NCBI GenBank assembly: GCA_947247005.1
Contig: OX365954.1
Location: 512,001-576,000, forward strand
DNA: 64,000 nt
DNA from: Spisula solida
Lineage: Eukaryota > Mollusca > Bivalvia > Venerida > Mactridae
Direction of reading: 5' to 3'
Position numbers and translations under genes: made by a program
Shown here: positions 51,701 through 61,065 of the stretch, one piece after another
Position numbering within the stretch: position 1 is the stretch's first letter
How the letters are laid out: the number at the start of each line of letters is the position of its first letter
The notes under the pieces: model-generated
Databases searched by the model: none
Told to the model about the DNA's origin: nothing
Seen by the model: only the letters and a program-made list of their open reading frames with translations

Positions 51701-54700
51701 TCATGATAAGAAAACCTGAATGTGTATGAATATGTCAGCATTATGAATTGGAGTTATTTTGTATCTGTTAAAAAATGGTGTACTTTCATACCTGATATTG
51801 GAGGGTATTTATAATTAGGTGATGCTGCCAGGTAAAGTTTTAACTCTATATACTTGATAATGAAGCGTGTTGACATATTGTATGGTTTAAAGTGAAGTAG
51901 AGCTGTGAGTTATTACTCAGACAAATCAACCTGATACATTAGAACTAGTACTGTAACAGTGGAATGCTTGTCTACATTACACTTTGGTATCTGTATATAT
52001 CCATGCAGGAAGTCTTTACACTTTGGTTTCTATATATGCATGCAGGAAGTGTTTTGATTACCCACCAGCTTTACTTTAAATGTAAATCTAAAGGTTTGTT
52101 GATGCACTGCTTGATCACAGAAATTAACCCATTATGCCTGAAAAACTTGTAATATATTCATTCATATCATGATAAGTCAAGGGTGCTAATTTTGGATAAT
52201 AACGCAAAACAATTATATATGAGTTTTTACGTTGTACAGATAAATTCATGAAGGCATACTGCATATATGTTCTGGTGATGGTACTGGCCAATATTTTCGA
52301 GGGCTGCTTTCAGCAGTTCAGCCCTCTTTAGTCGAGTGGAGCATTGTGGGTTATTCTTGCTCAGAGAAATTAAGCAGTGGCGCAGACGAGGATCGAACCC
52401 GGGAACTTTCGATCTGGAAGCGTCAACCCTACCTCTAGGCCACCGCCTCCCGCAGTGTCGTTCCTATTCTAACGGCCAGCTGTTATGAGGCACTTATATA
52501 ATACATTTATTTCCTGACTCCTACCTTTCTAATGTCAGGCACCAGGCTGTTACGCTCATATGAAACTTGTTTAACCATCTGGAAGCTCACCACCCAGCCA
52601 TATCAGCACAGACTTTTGAGATTTGAACCTTTGACCTCCTGTTTTCAAGCTGGATGCCTTCATCTCCCATTCACAGAGACTATATATATGATACAGAACA
52701 TTGATTTGTTATGTGTTTCAGGATACAGAGTATAAAGGCTTGTACCCTCCATCTCCACTGAAAATGCGAATGTTTCCACAAGGTGAGTCATCTTGTCTGT
52801 TATAATTCTTCTTTTATAGTCAGGGGTCAGTTTTTAAAGCTGAATTTAACAATAGAATAATGTTTGAAACAGTGTTTTGGTGTAGGGATGTGTGCAAATT
52901 TGCGTCTAATTTTCAGGATTGAGTATTACGCCTTAGAAGGACCCTTGCATAGTGCCGATTCAAATATTTCCATATTTGTCTGTATATGCGAAAATACTTG
53001 TGAATATATTTGACGACCCTAATAGTTAATAGTGTTGATCAGGAAATTGATTAATTGACTAATGTTGTAATCTAATCTCAAATGACTTTAAATATCAGTA
53101 GAATTGATTTTATTTAAAATGTCAAGTTCGCACATGAGGATACCTTGGTTGTAACCCAGTATCATCAACACACGATGCTTTCGTTTCTGCATCTACACAT
53201 ACCAGTAGAAGACTGAGACTGACCAAATTTGGGACAATATCTTGGACATGATTGGCTTAAGTTCATCATTCCCAACTGTTCCCCCAGAACAACACAACCC
53301 TTCTGTTACATAAATAAAATCAATCAGTTTAGTCAATTAGTCAATTATCAGTCACTTGGTTTGAAGTGACGATCTGTGATCAAGTCTCAAGTGATTCCCA
53401 TAACAATCAGGACCTGTTCCAGAACTATCCGGAAATTCGGATTTGCTGCACTGGAAAGAATGAAATTTCTCTGCAGAAAATAAGATTTATTTTAAGAAAA
53501 AGTACCCAATTTTGACTCAGTTAGGGTCATTCAAAATTTCGTCAGCTGAGTTTTGCTGTTGGGATGTTTGCTAATTATGGCACCCGAAACAGACATGTGA
53601 CTCATTTTCAGGATTGAGCATTATGCCTCTGTAGGACCCCTGAACTATGTACCTTTTCCTGTATTATCTTGTTTAACATTCTTGTAAAACATCAATGAAT
53701 TTATATCACACTGACCAACAGATATATACTGAAGTAAAATGAATTCATGTGTAAAAGTCGGGGGTGTCAATATTCCTGATTTATCCGGATTTATCTATCC
53801 TGAAAGAGCTATGATTTCTTACCAAAATAAAAGTTATTTGATGAAAATATCTCAAGAATTGGCAAAGTTACGGTTGATTTAATCTTCACAGAAGGATTTT
53901 ATTCAATACAAACTGAGTTAAATATAGAAACAATGTGGTTGATGGCCTTTTGTTTGGTGAAAATGGCCGGCCGCTTATGATTTTTAGGATTTTTAATTTG
54001 ACACTGTTGACAGCCCTGAAAATTGTAAGTCTTCATTAATTGAATATATATTCATTTCAGATTTGTTCCTACCGTTCTCAGCTGAAATCTACATTTGCTT
54101 CTTTTGTGAGAAGGAATTCTTGAGTAAAGACAAAATGCGGAGTCATCAAAAAGGTTGTATTGAGAGACCTCCTAATTTGCAGAGTGTTAGTACTGTGCCA
54201 CCGTCTGAAAACAATGTGAATCAAGGTCCGCCTTGTATGAGTCCAAAACGTCCTCTTGCTCAGAAATGGTCCGACTTAACTAAGACTGCATTTACTGAGA
54301 ATATTGGCTTAGTGCCAAAACATACAGCAGCGAAACTAAGAGAACAAAGGCCAAGTCTTGAAGAAATTAACTGTGAAATATTAGATGATGTAGAGCCTAT
54401 GTCTCCTGTAACTCCGAAGACTCCAAAGTCTTTGATATCTCAGCTGAGTCGTGAGGACAGCGGGCATGCTTCTAGGAAGAGGTTGTCATATTCTATCTCA
54501 ATGGACAAACCGGACAAAGATAAAATTGATATTATTGTAGAAAGTGATTCTGACAGTGAGACTGAAACCGGTACGGTGAAGAAACCTGTCCAGGAGATGA
54601 ATCTGTTGGACATACCGATAAGTTCATTGTTAGGACAAAGAGTGAAGAACAATATACATGTGGATGCTCCTCTATGCATTGTTGAAGATACTGGATCATT

Positions 54701-56393
54701 CTGTCGTACTCCTGTGAAAAATTCCTTCTTAGAGAAGTTGAGGAAGAAGCCTATGGCTTACCCGGTACTATATCGTCCTAGACGTATTGCTAACTTACAT
54801 AAACAGAATCATGTCTATCGTTTCAAGAAATCGGAAGTAAAAGAATTCATGTGTCGAGCTAGCACTGGGCTGAACTTGAAAAGTGTAGAAAAGTTGAAAT
54901 CAATGAAAAAGTTTAGTATACGACTTCGCCGTTTGTCTCGTAGAAGGATGCTGGAGTGGATACCTAGAGGAAGACTTGATAGGCAGTTGATGGGCAAGTT
55001 TAAGGGATTGAAGTACAGATTTGATGCTAGATATGATGACATGGAATGCATGTTTCCATCAGGTCCCACCTTACTGGCCAAAAATATAGATAAACTGCTT
55101 GGTCTGAAGATTCGAAATTCGCAAACAACAAAACCAAAACTGAATCATTCATTGTCTTTAAGCAACTGTATATCGGAGGAGATGGAAGCTGAAGTATCCA
55201 AACAAAAGCTGACATTATATAGGAGCTTATTGTACGAGATGTCGGTACTTAAAGCAGCAGTTGTTGTTGAAGATGTTGGTAAATCAGATCATGTTACAAA
55301 GAATAACAATAACAATACAAGTGATACAAAAAACTGTCAAACTCCAAGTCTTAATAATGACGAGGAGAACAAATCTGATTATCCGAATCTTAGAACAATT
55401 TTGCTTCGTCCTAATTTACCGTCGATGCCGTCTATAGTGAGTTCTACGCCAGTGTCACTGTATATACCTGAGAAGAAGGAAACTAAGCAATCGAAAGATT
55501 GTTCACTCTCTATAATATCGGTCGGATCGTCAGATTCTGACTCGTTGCTGTCAACTTGTTGTCAAGCGTGTAGTGAGAAGCAGCATGGTTCACCATATTA
55601 TCCTAGCCCTAATGGAGGAAAGCCATGTGTATGTGTACATGGTGAACACGGTGATGGTTCCATGCATGGACCACTTCATGTACAAGTTGATATGCCTGTA
55701 GGCTCAAAGACTGAAGACTATGGTATACCCTCGCCTATATCCGTGTCGAGTGAGTCACCATTCCCACCCTCTGTATTCAAAGCTGAGAGTATACCTCAGG
55801 GGAAACTTATAGACTTATCTCCATCATCTTCTCCTGGTAGGGAGACTAGATATTCTCGGTCCTCTCAGTCACCGGTAAAACATGAAAAAAGTACTGCAGC
55901 TGGCAAAGTATCGAAGTTGATCAATGTAGACAGTGCTAGGGGTCGTAAAAAATGGACTAAGAAGAAATGTGACCCAATCACAATGTTGACAAGGTCATGC
56001 TCGGTCACGCCAAGTGGAAGTCCATTGAAAAGAATCACAACAAGATTTAATAGTTCATCTTTACCAAGTTCACCCAGAAAGTCTGTGAAACCAACTCTGC
56101 CTTTGGATGTGAAAAGTGTATGTAAAAAACTGAAAAAATCGTCAGATTCTGTCAAAGACAAAGGAAAAATAACTTCAATTTACAGGACAAAGTCTCCTTT
56201 GAAGCGCATGCTTCAGTTGAACAGAGCTTCATCAAACCCTGCTTCACCTTCAAGGAAACAGGTGGTTGATCATTCTACACCACCGGACTCGCCTGCTCGT
56301 GGCAGGAAAAGGAAATCATCACTCCCCATTGACAAAGTATATCCCTCAAAATTACGCAAAGTCGTGTCAGATAATGTGATCAGTAAACAGTAG
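36706..56393 (+). CDS. CXXC zinc-finger / NRF1-like / C2HC nuclear protein (gene 2)
   Basis: Coding from ATG at 36744 (AAGATGG context). Coding exons: 36744-36794, 39993-41015, 42366-42470, 44080-44223, 48940-49032, 52722-52782, 54061-56393. All join in phase (1269 residues). Residues 13-51 form a canonical CXXC finger (CGSCEGC, CGKCENC, FGGTG, final C46 and C51), a fold that binds unmethylated CpG. A Ser/Pro/Lys-rich linker follows. Residues about 388-470 (SMTK, ELKEFIPRLLKLVTGR, EWWPDDVPW, LRSVVKNCYKYVGKEEL) align without doubt with the C-terminal half of the NRF1/Erect-wing DNA-binding domain as I recall it. A C2HC finger (C505, C508, H521, C525) precedes a long low-complexity tail with basic nuclear signals such as RGRKRK. 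I know no described protein with this combination. The function, CpG-dependent transcription control, is inferred. Confidence 0.85.
36717..36742 (+). promoter_or_regulatory. Three short upstream ATGs before the gene 2 start
   Basis: ATG at 36717 (4 codons then TAA), 36722 (6 codons then TAA at 36740) and 36734 (ATG GTG TAA, same stop). The last stop ends one base before the ATG at 36744. Confidence 0.6.
36800..38527. other. Gene 2 intron 1, first part
   Basis: AT-rich. Diverged repeat phrases such as TTATGGCCCTTTG and a duplicated theme CTTCTGTGTGCAACTC at 37265 and 38440 suggest an old repeat, but boundaries are not readable. Confidence 0.4.
38528..38904. repeat. Stem-loop-headed dispersed repeat, AGTCCCC family, copy 2
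   Basis: Head AGTCCCCTACCC...GGAGGGGACT folds on itself, then TTTCCGTCCGTCAGTCAGTC. The right end ACCGGTAGGGGACT inversely matches the left end. Confidence 0.75.
38960..39720 (+). repeat. About 150-bp tandem repeat in gene 2 intron 1
   Basis: ATCTTTGTTTCTGATGGATA and GACAGCACTTGCAATGGGAA recur; the first units are near identical and later ones decay. Related in wording (GAAACTTGCTGTGTAGGTAG) to the 46.7-48.6 kb array. Confidence 0.8.
39993..41015 (+). CDS. Gene 2 exon 2 (second half of CXXC and SPKK-like linker)
   Basis: Acceptor TACTTCAG, donor GAGAAG|GTAACT, 341 codons, phase 0. Codes GCEQKNCGKCENC then many SPARK, SPKKS and TSPSK motifs. Residues 304-347 are four 11-residue repeats of the form TSPSKRVQLAS. 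Such S/T-P-x-K motifs are usual proline-directed kinase sites and SPKK-type DNA contacts. Confidence 0.88.
41038..41700 (+). repeat. 37-bp minisatellite, about 18 copies
   Basis: Unit ACCTTACAGCACTGACGGTC plus CATATTGGATCGGTTAT. It begins about 20 bp after the exon 2 donor. Each unit carries a splice-acceptor-like TTATACCTTACAG. Confidence 0.95.
41735..41985. repeat. Dispersed repeat, pair with 61866-62132
   Basis: Shares TAGTCCAGAGAATTTGACAC, TAGCATAATTT, ATTCAACGCAAG and GGTCAGGAT with the second copy. Non-coding. Confidence 0.7.
41986..42197. mobile_element. CAGGGGTCC-type MITE, truncated left end
   Basis: Carries AATTCCGGAAATCTGCAG, AACAAAGTTATGGTCATTTG and ends TAGTATGAGCCCTG. The left terminus is missing; it abuts the 41735 repeat. 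Confidence 0.6.
42366..42470 (+). CDS. Gene 2 exon 3 (entry to NRF1-like domain)
   Basis: 35 codons, phase 0, acceptor CTCAAAG, donor AAAG|GTAAGG. Ends KKDIRLPKVKLDSMTK; the SMTK boundary matches a DKMTQ segment in NRF1. Confidence 0.8.
42625..43484. mobile_element. 860-bp TA-flanked element, ends CTGTATAGCGGGTATATTTC
   Basis: Left CTGTATAGCGGGTATATTTC and right GAAATATACCCGCTGTACAG are inverted, with TA on both sides. The ends are CpG-rich (TTCGCG). No coding capacity; in the intron between gene 2 exons 3 and 4. Confidence 0.8.
43592..43870. repeat. Dispersed repeat shared with 7815-8110
   Basis: GTCGGTCCGTCCCATTGAAA, TGCTTTCAAACTTGGCATAC and GGAGTTATGGCCCCTGATT mark it. Diverged, non-coding. 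Confidence 0.6.
44080..44223 (+). CDS. Gene 2 exon 4 (NRF1-like core, WWPDDVPW)
   Basis: 48 codons, phase 0, acceptor ATTGCAG, donor GAG|GTATAT. Codes ELKEFIPRLLKLVTGR and PEWWPDDVPWAASR, the strongest NRF1 signature. Confidence 0.88.
44238..44361 (+). repeat. 19-bp minisatellite, about 6.5 copies
   Basis: Unit ATGATCAATACACTGTCAC, with one variant unit. Starts 15 bp after the gene 2 exon 4 donor. Confidence 0.92.
45127..45540 (+). repeat. About 61-bp tandem repeat, 5-6 copies
   Basis: CAACATGAGGTGTTCCCTGT, AAGGGAGACAACCTCGACCT and TATAGACGCAAAACG recur, the last copies diverged. Overlapping open frames on both strands arise from the repeat. Confidence 0.88.
45560..46650. other. Intron sequence, no gene supported
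   Basis: Short open frames only. TAGGCCC and CTCTCGGC-like words in opposite orientation at 44970-45005 and 45665-45800 hint at an older inverted element that I could not delimit. Confidence 0.35.
46655..48660 (+). repeat. Stem-loop-headed repeat with about 139-bp array and 808-bp block duplication
   Basis: Starts with a stem-loop AACCAGG...CCTGGTT, then CGGGCGGGCGGACGGGCGTC, then units around TTAGGAATGAGATATCATAA and GTGTGAAGACCCCGCTTGGG. The junction word GTGTTGGTAAAACGG occurs at 47473 and 48281, showing a block duplication with an 808-bp offset. Confidence 0.9.
48940..49032 (+). CDS. Gene 2 exon 5 (end of NRF1-like domain)
   Basis: 31 codons, phase 0, acceptor ATTTTCAG, donor GAG|GTAAAT. 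Codes LRSVVKNCYKYVGKEELIQS, matching the LRTIVKNCYKQHGRED part of NRF1. Confidence 0.88.
49392..49557. mobile_element. MITE, GTTTTATCAAAGCA family
   Basis: ATGTTTTATCAAAGCATTTA and CTTTGATAAAACTGTAC are the inverted ends. The inner sequence matches 29871 and 57201 in opposite orientation. Its right end runs directly into the 29-bp array. Confidence 0.7.
49555..51570 (+). repeat. 29-bp minisatellite, about 70 copies
   Basis: Unit TGTACACTAGCACACCGTCT plus CATGTACCC. Two common two-state positions (CCCTG/CATTG and CACCG/CATCG) and a rarer GTAACCTAGC variant are mixed along the array. In the gene 2 intron between exons 5 and 6. Confidence 0.97.
51549..51665 (+). repeat. Duplicated end of the 29-bp array
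   Basis: The last units are joined to AAATGGCATAGATTTTATCA and TCTGAACTAGC, and this compound unit occurs twice. Confidence 0.8.
52290..52451 (-). mobile_element. tRNA-derived SINE
   Basis: On the minus strand the sequence starts GGGAGGCGGTGGCCTAGAGG. The A box is TGGCCTAGAGG and the B box GGTTCGATCC, at tRNA spacing. The 3' part contains a small hairpin GAGGGCTG...CAGCCCTC. No target duplication resolved. Confidence 0.7.
52722..52782 (+). CDS. Gene 2 exon 6 (61 bp)
   Basis: Acceptor GTTTCAG, donor CAAG|GTGAGT, phase 0 in and 1 out. Codes DTEYKGLYPPSPLKMRMFPQ. Supported mainly by phase fit with exon 7. Confidence 0.75.
52821..52947. mobile_element. CAGGGGTCC-type MITE, internally deleted
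   Basis: Starts CAGGGGTCAG, ends AGAAGGACCCTTG. Flanks TATAGT and CATAGT differ at one base. Only 127 bp. Starts 38 bp after the gene 2 exon 6 donor. Confidence 0.75.
53408..53642. mobile_element. CAGGGGTCC-type MITE
   Basis: Starts CAGGACCTGTTCC, ends GTAGGACCCCTG. Flanks AACAAT and AACTAT match at 5 of 6 bases. Full-length body. Confidence 0.8.
53759..54018. mobile_element. CAGGGGTGTCAA-type MITE
   Basis: Starts CGGGGGTGTCAATATTCCTG, ends CTGTTGACAGCCCTG. Flanks AAAAGT and AAAATT match at 5 of 6. Ends 42 bp before the last exon of gene 2. Confidence 0.78.
54061..56393 (+). CDS. Gene 2 last exon (C2HC finger and basic tail)
   Basis: Acceptor ATTTCAG; 2333 bp, ending TAG at 56391. Starts with the finger CFFCEKEF...HQKGC, followed by an acidic patch SDSDSETETG, an Arg-rich segment (RLRRLSRRRM), Ser-rich tracts and basic clusters near the C-terminus. 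Confidence 0.92.
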
Positions 56394-56523
56394 TTCATGT
56401 CTTGTTGTAAAATATCCCTAACAGGGGATCACATTAATGTTTGTTGATAAATCACTCTAAATTACTCAATATTTCGACCTAAAAGGTCTTTTTCAGGAAA
56501 TGTAGAACACTAAAAATTCTTTA

Positions 56524-56618
56524 CATTATTTTGTTGTATTGGTAGCATGAATGCATGACTTGTTATGACGTTATGATGCATCTCCATGCATTCATGCTTC
56601 CAATACGATAAAATAATG
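56524..56618. mobile_element. Foldback MITE in gene 2 3' UTR
   Basis: Arms CATTATTTTGTTGTATTGG... and ...CCAATACGATAAAATAATG with AGCATGAATGCATG inside; three arm mismatches. TA flanks both ends. It would form a strong hairpin in the mRNA. Confidence 0.75.
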
Positions 56619-56754
56619 TATTCAAATACAATCATGTGTACAGTCAGTTTATAGTGAGTTACTGGAATCCATTTTTTATATAATCTAAATCAGCCTGTAT
56701 TTCTTCAACTTCAAACTGCACTGAAACAATTGCGATTAGTACTGACAATTCTTA

Positions 56755-56760
56755 AATAAA
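56755..56760 (+). promoter_or_regulatory. Polyadenylation signal AATAAA of gene 2
   Basis: First canonical AATAAA, 362 bp after the gene 2 stop. Confidence 0.5.
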
Positions 56761-57200
56761 CTGTATAAAACCTTTACACGAATATACTTTAATTTACATA
56801 GGTACATTAATTATCTATCTATGTTAAATCTGATTGAGCAAGTAGTACTGTCAAATATCTTACAAAAATGATCTTTTGGAAGAAGTACAGATTGATTCAC
56901 GTTTATATTTGAAAGGTTGTTTCACGTTTTTAACACACACTGTAATATATCATTAAAAGTGCTAATTAACTTTTTCCTATTTCAACTATTTTTGCCAAAT
57001 TGTGACTTAGCATGTCCAGTAAAGCCTCAATGATAAAACCACCTTTGGTCCTATTAAGTGTTTTGTCCTTTTATTATCAGTAATCAGTTGAAATAAAGAG
57101 AAATATAATGAAAATGGACTTTGTTTGAAAACTGGTTTTAATTTTGAGGTGGTCTTATTATTGAGGTTGTGTTTTAAGTGAAGTTTTACTGTACTACAGT

Positions 57201-57680
57201 GTACTGTTTTATCAAAGCACTTACGGAAATCGTAAACTTACGTCCACATTTTAATTCTTCATAATTCTTTACCGACTGCACATTGGGGACTGATATGGTT
57301 TGTAGGAGTTTATTAATTGTATTATTACTTGTAATGCAGCTCCATTTACCAATACAATACAATACCTTTATTACACTCAATACATTAACATGTAAATATG
57401 AGGTGAATGACATTCAATACATACAGATGAGGCTACACACATATTAAATTGCAACACATATGATTATTATACATGGAAACTGTGACATGGTATAATATGA
57501 CATACTTAAGTGAAACATACATACATTTCATCATTAACACTTGTACCAAACAATATAATTATGGTCTTATCGTTATCAATATAATTTTAACTCCACACCT
57601 AATAGTTGCAAAAGAATTATAAAGAATTTAAATTTGATCGTAATTTTACAATTTTCGTAAGTGCTTTGATAAAACAGTAC
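57201..57680. mobile_element. MITE, GTACTGTTTTATCAAAGCAC family, enlarged
   Basis: GTACTGTTTTATCAAAGCAC and GTGCTTTGATAAAACAGTAC are perfectly inverted 20-bp ends. At 480 bp it is about twice the size of the 29871 relative; the extra block at about 57345-57590 looks like an insertion. Confidence 0.8.
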
Positions 57681-58038
57681 TATAGGTACGTTCATTATTC
57701 TCATTCACTTCACTTTATGTGACATAGAATGATGACTAGCATTGTAAATATGATCTGCCATATGTTTAATTGATTAATGCAAAGTTTGGCACTTGAGGCC
57801 AAAATAAATCTATTGCTAGACTACTGTACCCTGTCCCAATATTTCTAAACTGCATCAACCTTTTTAATTTTCATTTAAACAAATGATATAGGCTTGATAT
57901 GTCTCAGAAATATGAAAAAGAATGGATTTGGGGCAACATTAAAATGTTTTATCGGATGGTAAACATTGAAAATATGAAATAAATCACTTCCCCATGTCTA
58001 AATAAATGGTGATGATCTTGCAGTTTATATATTATGTA

Positions 58039-58399
58039 GAGCTGTCATTGATAGAACTGATATCGACGTATCAACAATATTTTTTATCCGATCGATTATC
58101 GATTCACATTTTGAAAAATCGATACATGGGTAAATAAATGGAACTACCGAAATGGAAGTTCTCAAATTGAAAAAAATTGGGTCAAGTCTAAACTCAAACC
58201 AAAGGTTATATTTTCAAGAGCTGAATCTATCTATACCCAGCATGTACAGTGTAGAATGACTAAACGCGAATCATGAATGATGACTGGTCTGTTTCTTGTT
58301 CGTCTATATGTGTAAATCGTTATATCCATGTATCACCGATGCTTGTCTTCAGATATATCGGAATCGTCAATATGCCTCGGGTGGTATCAATGACAGCTC
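58039..58399. mobile_element. MITE with 15-bp ends GAGCTGTCATTGATA
   Basis: GAGCTGTCATTGATA and TATCAATGACAGCTC are exact inverted ends. ATATATTA follows the right end and also occurs 4 bp outside the left end, a possible 8-bp hAT-type duplication. Confidence 0.65.
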
Positions 58400-58764
58400 A
58401 TATATTAAATCTTAATAGTGTATCTTAGAATTACTATCTAGTTGAAACATGTTTTGTTGAAACATGTTTTATGATCAATGGTAGAATTATCTTATAAATG
58501 TGCTGTTTTAATGATACTGCAATATGTATTGTTCATAATTTGTCTCTTGTACATATACGCCCATTATCTGTGATCATTTTCATACTTTCTTATAATAAGT
58601 ACCAGTATTGCTTGTAGCTTTAGTACACACTAGACCATGACTATTTAGATGTTATTATAGATGAAGTTGATTACTGAAGTCATGTACTTCATACATGTAT
58701 ACGCAAGGACTATTGTAGAGGTCACTTTGTTGTATAAGGCCAAAATAAATAAATTGCTAGATTC

Positions 58765-59000
58765 AGGGGACCTAATATTCCTTCTATATTGCTGCACTAA
58801 AGAGAAGGAACTCTGCTGAAAATGAAAGTTATTTGATGAAAAAATACCAATTAATCACTGAGTAATGGTCATGTGACATTTCATATGCTGAATCTTAACA
58901 ATAGCACAATGTATGAATCAGAGATTTGGTGTATGGATGTGTGCTAATGGTGTGGTGTCAAATGTTCAGGATCGGGCATCATGCATCAGTAGAATCCCTG
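58765..59000. mobile_element. CAGGGGTCC-type MITE with perfect 6-bp TSD
   Basis: Starts CAGGGGACCTAATATTCC, ends AGTAGAATCCCTG; TAGATT directly flanks both ends. 236 bp. Confidence 0.88.
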
Positions 59001-59006
59001 TAGATT

Positions 59007-59905
59007 ATCATCCAGTAAAATCATTCCAATCTGCCTTTGAAGCATATGAACGATAAACTTGAAAATGATTCATTATTGCCTTAATGCAAATAAGTTAGTA
59101 TTTTAGTTAGCTGTAAATGTTCTGATTTAGATGTATTCAGAGTGTCTGTCGATGAAATGTTTGGTGTAAAAGTCTTCATGAGTAGGTGATTAAATGGTGA
59201 CAGATCAGTTCTAGTTCATTGTTACTGATGCGTTTTCTTAAATCCAATACAATGCTAAAGTTATCATGCCCCCGTCATAAAGTGGGTGTATATGGCTTTA
59301 CACACAATGATCTATCATTCATCCAGTCTATCAGTAGACTTTGCTGTCTTTGATGGATTTCAATTAAAAACTTGAGTCTACACATTAACTGCAGATGAAC
59401 GCTACTTTTTTAGGTCAGCAGGTCAAAAGCAAAGTGACTTTAAGGCTTAAACACATTACTTTTGTTGGTAACATAATTTGTAAACCTGGTATTATTGTAG
59501 CTCATTAGCCATTGCATGCAATGAAAACCAATAGTATTTTAGAGTAGTTTAGTAAATATGCATTTTATAATTATTTTATAAATAAGCATACTTTTATTAG
59601 CATTAAGAAATATTTTCTATGTTTAGAACTGCATTTGAATCAACATTGTTTGGAAAAAGTGGATTGTTGCATTATGTGTAATATGTACTAGTGGTTTACT
59701 GAATGAAGTTGTCGCCTGTTTTAAGCAGTCTAGTTAAATGATTCTAAGTGAGCTGTTCTTATATATACTATATTATACACCTGTTGTAAACAATCACCTG
59801 TTTTTAAAGGCCACATTTGATGAATCAATTAACTTGCTGCTTAACACAATCATGTTTGACTGTATTCATGTATTAGGAATTAGGCCAGAAACAAAATGAT
59901 AATTG
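59007..59905. other. Intergenic, no gene supported
   Basis: AT-rich. A repeat head-like ATGCCCCCGTCATAAAGTGG at about 59269 begins a decayed dispersed repeat. Confidence 0.4.
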
Positions 59906-59908
59906 TGA

Positions 59909-60489
59909 TTCTGGTAACACTGCCTACCCTATTTTTTGTCCCTACCCTAAACATTTCACTGGTATTTTGCTGAAAGTTACTGTGGATCGTAGATTTTCCA
60001 TTGCAAAAAATCAATATATGGAGGATATTTGTTGATTTTAGTGTAAGATCGAATTATATTTCACCGAGTGATCACAGAAAATCAATATTTACGAGTGTAA
60101 ATTTTATTTTCTGTGATCACAAGTGAAATAAAATTGATCTTACACCTAAAATCAACAAATTTTCTGTTTATTATATGCCTCAATTTCTCTTCAAATGTGC
60201 CGTAATTGGCTTAATTGGAAAATTGGAACGTCACGACGTGAGAATTATGACGTCATGATTAGGTAACGCATATTTTAAAGTCCGGCGCCGTTGACGTTAC
60301 GTTTCTTTTTCTGCATGATACTGGAACCAGGTTCAAAACAGTGAAAATAACAAAGTGGTATTTTCACTGTTATTTTCACTGAAAAAATTCCATAATCTAT
60401 TGAAAGCAAATAATAAAATAAAATAAATATAAAATAAAATGTTTTTCCTACCTACCTTCCTACCATATTTTACCGCATGTTACCAGAAT
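59909..60489. mobile_element. Putative 580-bp non-autonomous element with internal palindrome
   Basis: TTCTGGTAACA and TGTTACCAGAA are the outer inverted ends. Inside, 60027-60160 is a 134-bp imperfect palindrome (ATTTGTTGATTTTAG, GTGATCACAGAAAAT and their complements). TGACGTCA lies at about 60249. Outer boundaries are tentative. Confidence 0.45.
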
Positions 60490-61060
60490 TACAACTTTAA
60501 TTTGTTTTGGTCATACATGTAGTAGAAACTTCTGTTAACACTGTTGTATTATATATGATACACAAAATATTTGCATTTTCTGCCTTTTACCAACATTGAT
60601 AGTGAATATTGGTATGGCCTTCATGTTCAGTATTATTTGTTTCTGTTCTTCATTATAAAAGGGATGGTACTGGTCGTCATTTCATCATAACATCGTTTCT
60701 CTGTATTGTTGTCACATGTATTTCTATGTGTTAAAACTTTACTGTACCATAACTTTTTAATCTAGACAAAAATGTCAGAACCGGTGTTCTATTTTAATTT
60801 GCCTTATAATTCTTATATGTTTGCTGTAATGTTTATAAAGGTTTGATCTAAAATAAGTGATATTATTCCTGGTCAACTGATTCATCTACTTGTTGCAGAA
60901 TGTTTACTGCTTGTATGCATGATAGTTTTAGCCTGTGTTTCCTATGAATAAACCTGGTTATTAGTTCGGTGAATATGCCTGTTTGTTGGATGGGTGTCTA
61001 CAGTTCAGAAGTGCATGTATCTCAAAAAGTATGCATTAATACATTCATGTGAAGATGTTT
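60490..61060. other. Intergenic, nothing recognised
   Basis: AT-rich. AAACCTGGTTATTAGTTCGG at about 60952 resembles half of the stem-loop head at 46655, so a decayed copy may lie here. Confidence 0.4.
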
Positions 61061-61065
61061 ATCTT

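Noticed and set aside
52380..52451. A functional tRNA gene on the minus strand
   Set aside because: A and B boxes are present but I could not fold a complete acceptor stem and the sequence continues into a SINE body.
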